From contig NZ_JBBMFT010000002.1 of NCBI RefSeq assembly GCF_040095835.1, forward strand, positions 314,155 to 378,154: a stretch of DNA of 64,000 bases, given 5' to 3'. Origin of the DNA: Flavonifractor hominis (GTDB lineage: Bacteria; Bacillota; Clostridia; Oscillospirales; Oscillospiraceae). A model generated the notes under the pieces. The model was given only the letters and a program-made list of their open reading frames with translations, had not been told where the DNA came from and did not search any database. How positions within the stretch are numbered: the first letter of the stretch is position 1; the number at the start of each line of letters is the position of its first letter. Made by a program: the position numbers and the translations under genes. This document shows, one piece after another, positions 17,708 through 26,175 of the stretch.

Positions 17708-18107
17708 ATGCCATTCCCTCCATTTCCGCTTGGAGCTGCCGTAGGGCTTTTCGGATATGGTAGCCCGCTGTGCTGCGGCTGCGCCCGTACTGTCTGCCAA
17801 TTTCGTGCTGTGGAATACGCTTGAAAAAGGACAGGTAAATCATTTCCCGCTCCCGTTCGTCCAGCCGTGACAGGGCTTCCGCAAGTAAACCGCTGCTGAA
17901 AATGACCGTATCGCCGCAAAGGGTAAGTATGTATTCCTCGTCCGGCTCCGGGGCTTGGAAATATTCATCTGTCGTGCCTAAAGGGTAGTGCTTTTCGTCT
18001 GTGAGGTATTCAAGGGATATTTCTCTTTTGTGCTTCCTGCTCCGTGTCCTCGCTGCGTTGATCGTTGCATTTCGGATATTTAGTTTGTCAGCTTGACAAA
18101 TAAAGGG
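17697..18107 (-). pseudogene. 5'-truncated sigma-70-region-4-like gene
   Basis: An open frame encodes region-4-like sequence (ALSRLDEREREMIYLSFF, then HEIGRQYGRSRSTAGYHI), ending at TAA 17697. Toward its 5' end the frame runs into a stop at 18110-18108 without ATG, GTG or TTG in a sensible place. The homology ends close to the tet(O) promoter. I infer that the tet(O)-tet(40) segment replaced the 5' end of this gene. Confidence 0.6.
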
Positions 18108-18121
18108 TTAAGGAATATAAT
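18093..18121 (+). promoter_or_regulatory. tet(O) promoter
   Basis: Perfect TTGACA (18093-18098), 17-base spacer, TATAAT (18116-18121). Confidence 0.9.
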
Positions 18122-18154
18122 TAGATTCAGTATTATACAAGGAGTTAATAAATA

Positions 18155-18178
18155 TGCGGCAAGGTATTCTTAAATAAA
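18155..18178 (+). CDS. tet leader peptide MRQGILK
   Basis: A 7-codon ORF following AAGGAG, in the position of the short leader found upstream of tet(M)-class genes. Its codons overlap one arm of the 11-bp inverted repeat used in the attenuator, which lets ribosome stalling by tetracycline influence folding. Confidence 0.6.
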
Positions 18179-18366
18179 CTGTCAATTTGATAGTGGGAAC
18201 AAAAAGTAGCAGTCCCGTTTCACTTTTAATATGGGGCTTAGTTTTTTGTACCCAGTTTAAGAATACTTTTATCATGTAATTTTATATGCCCGAAAACATA
18301 TAAGTGTTTTGGGGCTATTGGAGTTATTTACCCAGTGATAGGAGTATTTATCACTGGGTATTTTTA
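18165..18366 (+). promoter_or_regulatory. tet(O) transcription attenuator
   Basis: GTATTCTTAAA (18165-18175) pairs with TTTAAGAATAC (18256-18266). Further on, a 12-bp perfect stem (18329-18340 with 18349-18360) followed by TTTTTA forms an intrinsic terminator 36 bases before tet(O). The layout matches the known Tn916 tet(M) leader, where tetracycline-slowed translation favours readthrough. Confidence 0.75.
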
Positions 18367-18401
18367 TGCCCTTTTTTGGGTGTTGATAGGAGGAAAATCA
18401 C

Positions 18402-20321
18402 ATGAAAATAATTAACTTAGGCATTCTGGCTCACGTTGACGCAGGAAAGACAACATTAACGGAAAGTTTATTGTATACCAGTGGTGCAATTGCAGAACTA
18501 GGGAGCGTAGATGAAGGCACAACAAGGACAGATACAATGAATTTGGAGCGTCAAAGGGGAATCACTATCCAGACAGCAGTGACATCTTTTCAGTGGGAGG
18601 ATGTAAAAGTCAACATTATAGATACGCCAGGCCATATGGATTTTTTGGCGGAAGTATACCGTTCTTTATCCGTATTAGACGGAGCAGTATTATTAGTTTC
18701 TGCAAAGGATGGCATACAGGCACAGACCCGTATACTGTTTCATGCACTACAGATAATGAAGATTCCGACAATTTTTTTCATCAATAAAATTGACCAAGAG
18801 GGGATTGATTTGCCAATGGTATATCGGGAAATGAAAGCAAAGCTTTCTTCGGAAATTATAGTGAAGCAAAAGGTTGGGCAGCATCCCCATATAAATGTAA
18901 CGGACAATGACGATATGGAACAGTGGGATGCGGTAATTATGGGAAACGATGAACTATTAGAGAAATATATGTCAGGGAAACCGTTTAAAATGTCAGAACT
19001 GGAACAGGAAGAAAACAGGAGATTCCAAAACGGAACGTTATTTCCCGTTTATCACGGAAGCGCTAAAAACAATCTGGGGATTCGGCAGCTTATAGAAGTA
19101 ATTGCCAGTAAATTTTATTCATCAACGCCTGAAGGTCAATCTGAACTATGCGGGCAGGTTTTTAAGATTGAATATTCAGAGAAAAGGCGGCGTTTTGTTT
19201 ATGTGCGTATATATAGCGGAACATTGCATTTGAGGGATGTTATTAGAATATCTGAAAAAGAGAAAATAAAAATCACAGAGATGTGTGTTCCGACAAACGG
19301 TGAATTATATTCATCCGATACAGCCTGCTCTGGTGATATTGTAATTTTACCAAATGATGTTTTGCAGCTAAACAGTATTTTGGGGAACGAAATACTGTTG
19401 CCGCAGAGAAAATTTATTGAAAATCCTCTCCCTATGCTCCAAACAACGATTGCAGTAAAGAAATCTGAACAGCGGGAAATATTGCTTGGGGCACTTACAG
19501 AAATTTCAGATGGCGACCCTCTTTTAAAATATTATGTGGATACTACAACGCATGAGATTATACTTTCTTTTTTGGGGAATGTGCAGATGGAAGTCATTTG
19601 TGCCATCCTTGAGGAAAAATATCATGTGGAGGCAGAAATAAAAGAGCCTACTGTTATATATATGGAAAGACCGCTTAGAAAAGCAGAATATACCATCCAC
19701 ATAGAAGTCCCGCCAAATCCTTTCTGGGCTTCTGTCGGGTTGTCCATAGAGCCGCTCCCTATTGGAAGCGGAGTGCAGTATGAAAGCAGAGTTTCACTTG
19801 GATATTTAAATCAATCGTTCCAAAATGCGGTTATGGAGGGGGTTCTTTATGGCTGCGAGCAGGGGCTGTATGGATGGAAAGTGACAGACTGTAAAATCTG
19901 TTTTGAATATGGATTGTATTATAGTCCTGTAAGTACCCCCGCAGACTTTCGGCTGCTTTCCCCTATCGTATTGGAGCAGGCTTTAAAAAAAGCAGGGACA
20001 GAACTATTAGAGCCATATCTCCACTTTGAAATTTATGCACCGCAGGAATATCTCTCACGGGCGTATCATGATGCTCCAAGGTATTGTGCAGATATTGTAA
20101 GTACTCAGATAAAGAATGACGAGGTCATTCTGAAAGGAGAAATCCCTGCTAGATGTATTCAAGAATACAGGAACGATTTAACTTATTTCACAAATGGGCA
20201 GGGAGTCTGCTTGACAGAGTTAAAAGGATACCAGCCAGCTATTGGTAAATTTATTTGCCAACCCCGCCGCCCGAATAGCCGTATAGATAAGGTTCGGCAT
20301 ATGTTCCACAAGTTAGCTTAA
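18402..20321 (+). CDS. tet(O): Tetracycline resistance ribosomal protection protein Tet(O)
   Basis: A 639-residue EF-G-like GTPase with AHVDAGKT at 10-17, DTPGH at 74-78 and NKID at 128-131, plus the C-terminal domains that dislodge tetracycline from the 30S subunit. The sequence agrees with Tet(O) as I recall it over the full length. In particular the middle is not Tet(32)-like, so it does not look like the O/32/O mosaic usually paired with tet(40). AT-rich codon use contrasts sharply with its neighbours, indicating recent transfer. GGAGG precedes ATG 18402. Confidence 0.95.
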   Translation: MKIINLGILAHVDAGKTTLTESLLYTSGAIAELGSVDEGTTRTDTMNLERQRGITIQTAVTSFQWEDVKVNIIDTPGHMDFLAEVYRSLSVLDGAVLLVSAKDGIQAQTRILFHALQIMKIPTIFFINKIDQEGIDLPMVYREMKAKLSSEIIVKQKVGQHPHINVTDNDDMEQWDAVIMGNDELLEKYMSGKPFKMSELEQEENRRFQNGTLFPVYHGSAKNNLGIRQLIEVIASKFYSSTPEGQSELCGQVFKIEYSEKRRRFVYVRIYSGTLHLRDVIRISEKEKIKITEMCVPTNGELYSSDTACSGDIVILPNDVLQLNSILGNEILLPQRKFIENPLPMLQTTIAVKKSEQREILLGALTEISDGDPLLKYYVDTTTHEIILSFLGNVQMEVICAILEEKYHVEAEIKEPTVIYMERPLRKAEYTIHIEVPPNPFWASVGLSIEPLPIGSGVQYESRVSLGYLNQSFQNAVMEGVLYGCEQGLYGWKVTDCKICFEYGLYYSPVSTPADFRLLSPIVLEQALKKAGTELLEPYLHFEIYAPQEYLSRAYHDAPRYCADIVSTQIKNDEVILKGEIPARCIQEYRNDLTYFTNGQGVCLTELKGYQPAIGKFICQPRRPNSRIDKVRHMFHKLA

Positions 20322-20372
20322 CAGCTTGCAAAAGTCATATAAAATGAGATTTGAAAGGATTAGAGACTAATT

Positions 20373-21611
20373 ATGATGAAATGTAACTTCATGTTTGCTA
20401 AAAATTCAAAGGCATATTCTGTCTACCTGCTGTTCCGATTTGTCTGTTCCCTGGCGGTTTCTATGTCCACAGTGCTTTCCATCGTGTACCACCTGGAGGT
20501 GGTGCAGCTGGATGTTTTCCAGCTTGTCCTGGTAGGGACGGTTCAGGAGACCTCCTGCTTTCTGTTCGAGATACCCACCGGTGTGGTGGCGGATTTGTAT
20601 AGCCGTCGGCGCTCGGTGCTGATTGGAATGTTCCTCTACGGCCTGGGCTTTCTGATGGAGGGTGCGCTACCGTGGTTCGCGCCGGTTCTGCTGGCCCAGG
20701 TTGTCTGGGGTTGCGGTGATACCTTCATCACCGGCGCTCTGGAGGCGTGGATTGCCTCGGAGGAAGAGGACAAACCCATAGACAAGGTGTTCCTGCGGGG
20801 CAGTCAAATGGGGCAAATCGGCGGCGTTCTGGGCGTGGTGCTGGGCACACTGCTGGGAAACATAAACCTGCAAATGCCTCTCATCTTGGGGGGCAGTTTG
20901 TGCTTGTTGTTGGGGCTGGTGTTGGGTCGCATCATGCCAGAAACCAACTTCTCCCCTGCTATTGAGGAACGGCAGGGCTTGCTTAAAGACTTTGTCTGCC
21001 TGTTCAAGCTCAACCTGGGCTTTGTGAAAGGCGCACCTGTGTTGCTGGCGCTCTTAGCAATCACACTATGCGGGGGACTTGCCAGTGAAGGCTTTGACCG
21101 GCTCTCCACCGCTCATTTTCTGGATGACACGGTAATACCCGTTATCGGGCCGCTGAACAGCGTCACTTGGTTCGGTGTTATCAGTCTTATCGGCAGCGGC
21201 TTAGGTATTCTGGCTTCTCAGTTGCTCATCGCCCGCATGGAGAAAAAAGGGACTGTCAGCCGAACCAGTGTGGTCATGTCCACCAGCGCCGGGTATATCC
21301 TGTGCCTGGTTCTCTTCGCGGTGGGGCGGAGCTTTTGGTTCATGTTGTTGGTGTTCCTGCTGGCGCGGCTTATGCGCACCATCAAGGAGCCTGTGCTGGC
21401 CGCCTGGATGAACGACCATGTGGATGAGAAAATGCGCGCCACAGTCTTTTCCACCAGCGGACAGCTGGACTCTTTCGGGCAGATCATCGGCGGGCCTATT
21501 GTGGGGCTGGTAGCCCAGCAGGTGTCCATACCCTGGGGGCTGGTCTGTACCGCTTTCCTGCTGTTGCCCGCGCTGTTCTTAGTGCCGGTGGCGGGAAAGA
21601 AGCGGGATTGA
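20373..21611 (+). CDS. tet(40): Tetracycline efflux MFS transporter Tet(40)
   Basis: A 412-residue major-facilitator protein with about 12 membrane helices. It has the loop motif GVVADLYSRRRS between helices 2 and 3 and ETSCFLFEIPTG before it. Starting at the internal ATG 20391 gives 406 residues, which is the length I recall for Tet(40); ATG 20373 has the better ribosome site (AAAGGA). It lies 51 bases after tet(O) with no terminator between them, so both should be expressed from the tet(O) promoter, combining ribosome protection with efflux. Codon use is GC-richer than tet(O), so the pair is of mixed origin. Confidence 0.9.
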   Translation: MMKCNFMFAKNSKAYSVYLLFRFVCSLAVSMSTVLSIVYHLEVVQLDVFQLVLVGTVQETSCFLFEIPTGVVADLYSRRRSVLIGMFLYGLGFLMEGALPWFAPVLLAQVVWGCGDTFITGALEAWIASEEEDKPIDKVFLRGSQMGQIGGVLGVVLGTLLGNINLQMPLILGGSLCLLLGLVLGRIMPETNFSPAIEERQGLLKDFVCLFKLNLGFVKGAPVLLALLAITLCGGLASEGFDRLSTAHFLDDTVIPVIGPLNSVTWFGVISLIGSGLGILASQLLIARMEKKGTVSRTSVVMSTSAGYILCLVLFAVGRSFWFMLLVFLLARLMRTIKEPVLAAWMNDHVDEKMRATVFSTSGQLDSFGQIIGGPIVGLVAQQVSIPWGLVCTAFLLLPALFLVPVAGKKRD

Positions 21612-21632
21612 TATGGCATAGTTAAGTTTACT

Positions 21633-21667
21633 GACGAGCGGGAGATTACTTCCGCTCGTCTTCATTT
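21633..21667 (+). terminator. Terminator after tet(40)
   Basis: 9-bp stem GACGAGCGG (21633-21641) with CCGCTCGTC (21652-21660), then TTCATTT. Confidence 0.7.
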
Positions 21668-21782
21668 AGTAGCGCAAAATTTGAGGACTCTTTATTTCCT
21701 TATTCGGTATAGCGGAGGCGGCTGTCAATTCGACATAATTTTCTTGTGATACTTTACCGTACATGAGCATTATCTTTGCGCG

Positions 21783-21989
21783 CTACTTTACAGGGGGGAA
21801 CCGGTGTGGCTCAGCCACCCGCTGGTACAGTACCGCACCGCAGCTGCGGCAGAGCAGGTATTGCAGCCGGTTACCCAGCAGACCGTGCTTCTTAAAGGTA
21901 ATCAGTGCCTCGCCGTGCTGCCAGCCCAAGCCGATGTCCTCGCTCCCGCAATACTGGTATCGCTGAACGGGAAACTGCGTGTTCCTCAT
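21783..21989 (-). CDS. Small zinc-ribbon protein
   Basis: A 68-residue protein with CGS near residue 15 and CRSCGAVLYQ near 47, forming a probable single zinc ribbon, hence the common label TFIIIB-like. ATG 21989 has AGGAGG. It lies two bases after the next upstream gene, in the outer element's relaxase operon. A DNA-binding or regulatory role is possible but not shown. Confidence 0.65.
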   Translation of the reverse strand: MRNTQFPVQRYQYCGSEDIGLGWQHGEALITFKKHGLLGNRLQYLLCRSCGAVLYQRVAEPHRFPPVK

Positions 21990-21991
21990 GT

Positions 21992-22264
21992 TTATCCCTC
22001 CTCTTCCAGTTGGAGCCGGATACGCTTATCCTCCAACTCCCGGAGCAACCCCATGGCCAGTCTGAATCCAGCCTCGAAGCTGACCTGAGCAAGCTCCGCT
22101 TTCAACTGCTCTTGCGCATCTATCAGATGCATCAGCGTCTGCCGCTGCGCCTGGTTCAGGTAATTCCGCACCTCCTGGCGGGTGTTTTCAATCTCTTCCT
22201 CTAGTCCGCTGAAACCCGTGGCTCGGAAGTAGCGCCGGTACAGTTCGTTCATGTAATAGCCCAT
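21992..22264 (-). CDS. Hypothetical coiled-coil protein of the relaxase operon
   Basis: A 90-residue, highly charged helical protein starting MGYYMNELYRRYF, with predicted coiled coil over most of its length. ATG 22264 lies eight bases after AGGAGG; the open frame extends ten codons further without a better site. I do not recognise a family with confidence. Confidence 0.55.
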   Translation of the reverse strand: MGYYMNELYRRYFRATGFSGLEEEIENTRQEVRNYLNQAQRQTLMHLIDAQEQLKAELAQVSFEAGFRLAMGLLRELEDKRIRLQLEEEG

Positions 22265-22294
22265 GCGTGCCGCCTCCTTTGCAGCAACACACAA

Positions 22295-22409
22295 TACCCT
22301 AATCTCAGAGGAATAGCCAGTGATTTAAACTACAATTATCAAACTGTTATCAATTTCTCCAGTCCATATTTGAACGACTCCTATCATTGTTAACATTGTG
22401 CTATTTTGC
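22295..22409. other. Short intergenic gap before the relaxase module
   Basis: About 115 AT-rich bases with no visible gene. It probably holds the promoter of the two small minus-strand genes at 21783-22264. Confidence 0.4.
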
Positions 22410-24377
22410 TTACCATCTGCCCATGGTCATGCCACCCATATTTTGCTCCTCCACATGGTCATCCGGCCTGTGGCCCAGGGCAATCCGCTTTTCCTGGAGC
22501 GTCTGAAGCCGCTTGTGGTCAATGTGCAGCCCCGTGCTTGTGGAATCCTCCGGCACATTGTCCCGGAAGATGCTGCCCATGTGGTGGAGAAGCTGGGTGA
22601 CAGAGAGTAGCAGGCCAGGCGGCCCAGGCTGGCCCTGCTCCATCCGCTCCTTGAGAAACTGCGCATAGGTGTGGCCCTGTATTGCCGCAGCCCGAAACCA
22701 GCCATAGGCAATGTTCTGGTCCTGCCCCACACCCTCCCCCATCAGGTACAGCTTGCCCAGCAGATACTGCGCCCAGGGGTTCTGCGCCTCTGCCGCCTGC
22801 CGGAAATACTCCGCCGCCGTATTTGCATTTTTAGGTACGTGCTCACCCCTCAGATACTCCTTGCCCAGGGCATAGGCTGCATAGTCGTTTCCGTTTTGAG
22901 CGGCCGCGTTCAGCCACCGGATGCCTTCGCTGGGATCGTGTACGTCGGGATCGTCAGAGAGAAGCAATTTGCCAATCGCATATTGAGCCTGGGGTAGTTC
23001 ATGCTTCGCCGCCTGCTCCAGCCAATACCTGGCCTTCTCCGCGTCAGGGATCAGCAGCCCGCCGTCCCGGTACAGCTGCCCCAGGAAGGTCTGGGCGTAG
23101 GGATCACCCATCTCCGCCAGCAGCTCCAGCCTTTCGGCGGCTTCATCCCGTTCTTCCAGCGGGAAGGTCTCATCTTCAATGATCCTCCGCAGCTCCCGGC
23201 AGGTCCAGGTGAGTGATCGTTCATCCACCCAGTCACCGTTGTCTTCCATCTCTCTGTCCTCGAAAGAGATATGGTTCAGCCGGACGTGCTCGGCCTCCTG
23301 AATCACCGCATTCTTGATGGCGCGGAACTCTTTCTGTTCAGAGAGCGGCGGGCGCTGCCGTTCTCTCCCGGAGTAGAAGTCATTCACTTTGCATTGCAGC
23401 TCCCACCACTTCTGGTAGCACCTGTCCACAACAGGCAGGTGCTCCATCTGGTTTACAATCTCGTCCACCTTCCGCTTCAAGGACTTCGGGAGATACCCGT
23501 AGGACTTCTTACCCTTCACATCTTCGAGACTCTGGGCAAGGTTCAAGATCATCCGCTCTGCTTCAGGATGCTCACAGACCGACTCACTCATCTGCCGGGA
23601 CAGCTCCAGCATGGCGTTCCGGGTCTCCCGCACCAGTTCGTCCCGGCTTTCAGACTTCTGCTCATAGAGGTGGAGCATCTCCTGTTTGAAGATCTGATTG
23701 GTGAGGGATGACTTGATCTGCCGGATACCGTCTCTGGACAGATATGCCTGTCCAGGTTCCACCGACCACGCCATCATGTGGACGTGGGGATGCTCCCCTT
23801 CATTGTGGAAGGCAGCGTACCACCGGAAGTCCTGGGGCTTGATGTTCATGGCGGCGGCGATATCGTTGCGGTGTGTGCGCAGAAGAGAACGCCACGCCTG
23901 GGCATTGTCATAGCCCAGACGCTCAGCGTCCACCCGGTGGAGGGAGATGATGTGTGTCCACACATTTCCGGTGTAGTGCTCCAGTTCTCCCATGGCCTTG
24001 TCCAGATCCACACTGTCCTCGTCGCCGAACAGCCCGTGGTCACCCAGACGTTCTGCACGGGGACGGGTAGCGATGTATCTGGCGTAGCCCTCCGAGGATT
24101 GAACCTGGGACCGGTTCTCCTCCAGCACCAGCGTGATGAACGATGAGGCGCTGGCTTTGGTGGGGTGCTGCGTGTAGCTTTCATACTCCAGCAGATCTTT
24201 GGTGTCAGGAAAATCTTTCACCAGTTTTGTAATGAGCTGCTCCTGCTTACGTGTAGGCGGACGGTCATCCGGGATGATCTCCACCCGCTCCCGCGTGGCG
24301 ATGTACTTCATGTAGCCACTTGCACCCTGGCCGCCGCCGCATTTGATGTAGGGGCTCTTAACAATCAGTCTTGCCAT
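22410..24377 (-). CDS. MobP3-like relaxase with C-terminal Sel1 repeats
   Basis: A 655-residue relaxase. The N-terminal catalytic part includes conserved SPYIKCGG, HTKAS-like segments and the metal-binding GEHPHVHMMAWS near residue 205. A helical linker follows, then about four Sel1-type repeats (about 424-580), for example AQYAIGKLLL, AAYALGKEYL and AQYLLGKLYL. Sel1 repeats form a solenoid used for protein-protein contacts, perhaps docking to a helper coupling protein. It overlaps the preceding accessory gene by 13 bases. This is the relaxase of the outer element, distinct from the one at 14978. Confidence 0.87.
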   Translation of the reverse strand: MARLIVKSPYIKCGGGQGASGYMKYIATRERVEIIPDDRPPTRKQEQLITKLVKDFPDTKDLLEYESYTQHPTKASASSFITLVLEENRSQVQSSEGYARYIATRPRAERLGDHGLFGDEDSVDLDKAMGELEHYTGNVWTHIISLHRVDAERLGYDNAQAWRSLLRTHRNDIAAAMNIKPQDFRWYAAFHNEGEHPHVHMMAWSVEPGQAYLSRDGIRQIKSSLTNQIFKQEMLHLYEQKSESRDELVRETRNAMLELSRQMSESVCEHPEAERMILNLAQSLEDVKGKKSYGYLPKSLKRKVDEIVNQMEHLPVVDRCYQKWWELQCKVNDFYSGRERQRPPLSEQKEFRAIKNAVIQEAEHVRLNHISFEDREMEDNGDWVDERSLTWTCRELRRIIEDETFPLEERDEAAERLELLAEMGDPYAQTFLGQLYRDGGLLIPDAEKARYWLEQAAKHELPQAQYAIGKLLLSDDPDVHDPSEGIRWLNAAAQNGNDYAAYALGKEYLRGEHVPKNANTAAEYFRQAAEAQNPWAQYLLGKLYLMGEGVGQDQNIAYGWFRAAAIQGHTYAQFLKERMEQGQPGPPGLLLSVTQLLHHMGSIFRDNVPEDSTSTGLHIDHKRLQTLQEKRIALGHRPDDHVEEQNMGGMTMGRW

Positions 24378-24778
24378 GGGTCATCCTCCAGCTCCCGCAG
24401 CTTCTGTACCAGCGGCACCTTGCCGTTGGTCTTTTTCACGTTAGCCACACTCTCCGCCCGTTGACGGCGCAGCTCTTCCTCGCTCACGTTGACACACTTG
24501 AACAGCATACTCAGTCCCATATCCAGCTCCACCGCCTGTTTGAAGAGCAGCGATGCCATACGGTTTTCCATCTGATCCAGTCTGCCGTCCAGATAGGACT
24601 GGACGGCGGAGGGCAGAAACAATCCGGAGTTGTTGGCGCTGAGATAGTCCAGATAAAAATCGATGGCGTTTTCGATAAATCCAGTGATACTCCAGCTGCC
24701 GTCTTCCGTATATCTCCGCTCTAGGGCCGCCTTTTTCTCCGGCGACAGGTAAAGGGGGAATTTCTCTTTTTTGCTCAT
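24365..24778 (-). CDS. Probable relaxosome accessory protein
   Basis: A 137-residue protein beginning MSKKEKFPLYLSPEKKAALE, a ribbon-helix-helix-like N-terminus, with helical remainder. It immediately precedes and overlaps the MobP3-like relaxase gene, the usual position of an oriT-binding accessory protein. ATG 24778 is preferred to 24781 because of AGGAGG spacing. The role is inferred from position. Confidence 0.6.
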   Translation of the reverse strand: MSKKEKFPLYLSPEKKAALERRYTEDGSWSITGFIENAIDFYLDYLSANNSGLFLPSAVQSYLDGRLDQMENRMASLLFKQAVELDMGLSMLFKCVNVSEEELRRQRAESVANVKKTNGKVPLVQKLRELEDDPWQD

Positions 24779-24781
24779 CAT

Positions 24782-25092
24782 GGCCTCCTTTCCGGGGCTT
24801 GACCCCTATTTTTCCTTGTGGGAGTAAGCGTTGAGGGATAGTGACCGTAGAACTTCCTTTCCTCTCTGCTTTTGACCCCATTTTCGGTGTTTCCAGGAAT
24901 CCCTGAAACTGCCCGCACTGCGGGCAGAAGTGATTGGCAAAGGCGTCGATGTTGACGCCTTGCCTTTATCCCGCTTCTTATTTCGTCCCTCGAAAGCGGC
25001 CTAATCCGCCCTCAAAACCCCAGGTGGGGCAGGGGCTCTGCTCTGCCCAGGAGGAGGGCACACAACGCTTCACAGCGGGGCACACGGGTGTT
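24782..25092. other. Candidate oriT region of the outer element
   Basis: A 311-base noncoding gap upstream of the accessory protein and relaxase. It has inverted repeats AAGGCGTC/GACGCCTT (24940-24947 with 24954-24961) and TGCCCGCA/TGCGGGCA around 24910-24927. Transfer origins commonly sit here; no nick site is assigned. Confidence 0.4.
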
Positions 25093-25674
25093 TCACGCCT
25101 CCAGGCGAAGCATCTGCTGTTGATAGCAATGATCCATTGCCCTCTGTATCGGCAGGACAGTGTAGAGGTTATTGCCGTTCCACTTCATGCCGTGCTTGTC
25201 AATATAGGTTGTGTTTTCAGCTGAGATGAACTGCCTGTCCACCAACTTTGCGATGTGCTTCATCACCGTGGACACAGTAAGATGTACCGCACCCGAGATC
25301 GTGCGGTAGCTGGGATGACACTGATGGGTGCGGCGGTCTTCACAGTAGAGCAGATAGGCGTAGACTGTGATGGCACCGTGACCAATGTTCAGGAAGAGCA
25401 GTTCATTGGGCAGAGAGAAAAAATACTTGCTGGTGATCTTGAGTAACGGAATCCTGTTTTGATCCAGCAGCCCACGATGGTTCAGTGCAAGGATCTGTTC
25501 CGCAGCCATGTCTTTGCTCATGTGCAAACGGAATGCAATCTCCTCTGCACTTGGAGCAATATAATTTTTGCAATGCACATGGAGATAGTGGAGATAAACA
25601 AGGACAGCAAATCCTTGCGGCTTGAGATTCCATTTCCAGATGTCATTGGGAATTGAGAAACGACACCGGTTCAT
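25093..25674 (-). CDS. HTH replication-initiator-like protein
   Basis: A 193-residue protein with two winged-helix-like segments: an N-terminal one (IPNDIWKWNLKPQGFAVLVY) and a second (CHPSYRTISGAVHLTVSTVM) typical of RepA/replisome N-domains. ATG 25674 overlaps the excisionase stop as ATGA. It is likely a replication or regulatory protein of the excised element. Confidence 0.6.
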   Translation of the reverse strand: MNRCRFSIPNDIWKWNLKPQGFAVLVYLHYLHVHCKNYIAPSAEEIAFRLHMSKDMAAEQILALNHRGLLDQNRIPLLKITSKYFFSLPNELLFLNIGHGAITVYAYLLYCEDRRTHQCHPSYRTISGAVHLTVSTVMKHIAKLVDRQFISAENTTYIDKHGMKWNGNNLYTVLPIQRAMDHCYQQQMLRLEA

Positions 25675-25886
25675 CCGCGATCACCTCCCTCCGTGTGCTC
25701 CGTGACCCATCGGATGAATTGTTCCTTGGGCACCACCATGCGGCTGCCTACACGCAGTACCGGGAAGCCTGGTTCGTGCATGAGCTCGTATCCGCTGGAT
25801 GGCGACACGCCCAGCACCTGCGCTACCAGATTTGCATTGAGAAAGAGCGGTAGCTCATCGTAGGTTTTGTAGACAGATTCTTTCAT
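25671..25886 (-). CDS. Excisionase-family DNA-binding protein
   Basis: A 71-residue MerR-like winged-helix protein with LFLNANLVAQVLGVSPSSGY followed by FPVLRVGSRMVVPKEQFIRW, the standard excisionase fold. AAAGGAG precedes ATG 25886. It would bias the integrase toward excision or regulate the divergent genes. Confidence 0.82.
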   Translation of the reverse strand: MKESVYKTYDELPLFLNANLVAQVLGVSPSSGYELMHEPGFPVLRVGSRMVVPKEQFIRWVTEHTEGGDRG

Positions 25887-25985
25887 TTCAAATTCTCCTT
25901 TACAAAAAAGTAAGGACACCAGCGGCGGTACTGATGTCCTTCTGCTTGTATTGTGTCGGAGATTTTGATAGACTGAGAAAAAGGC

Positions 25986-26016
25986 GGGACAATTTATTTT
26001 CCAGGTGGGACAATTT
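25986..26016. promoter_or_regulatory. Paired GGGACAATTT repeats, probable operator
   Basis: GGGACAATTT at 25986-25995 and 26007-26016, exactly 21 bases apart (two helical turns), in the divergent gap between the excisionase and DUF6076 genes. Confidence 0.45.
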
Positions 26017-26035
26017 TAGAGGGGGCAAAGTTTAT

Positions 26036-26170
26036 ATGCATGGAGAGATTGTATTTTACACCCATGGCAGCACCATAGAGTACGGCGGTGAAATTTTTGC
26101 GGCCGGCGAGCTGACCGCAGACATATTGAACTTTACTCCCCAGGACTACCGGCCCATTCAACGCCTTTAA
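26036..26170 (+). pseudogene. N-terminal piece of DUF6076 gene, frameshifted
   Basis: 44 codons, MHGEIVFYTHGSTIEYGG... to DYRPIQRL, ending at TAA 26168-26170. They read as the natural N-terminus of the DUF6076 protein that continues one frame back from 26176. A single -1 shift at CTTTAAAC would fuse the two into one protein. It may be a genuine frameshift mutation, a sequencing error, or two coupled ORFs. Confidence 0.5.
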
Positions 26171-26175
26171 ACCGC

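Larger units (their letters stand above)
11040..21780. mobile_element. Nested serine-recombinase mobilizable element carrying tet genes
   Basis: A coherent block of minus-strand genes (large serine recombinase, TnpW, helicase loader, replisome organizer, relaxase, MobC, HTH protein) plus tet(O)-tet(40), resembling Tn4451-like mobilizable elements. It separates the outer integrases from the outer element's relaxase module. I could not define the exact ends, so the coordinates are approximate. Confidence 0.45.
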
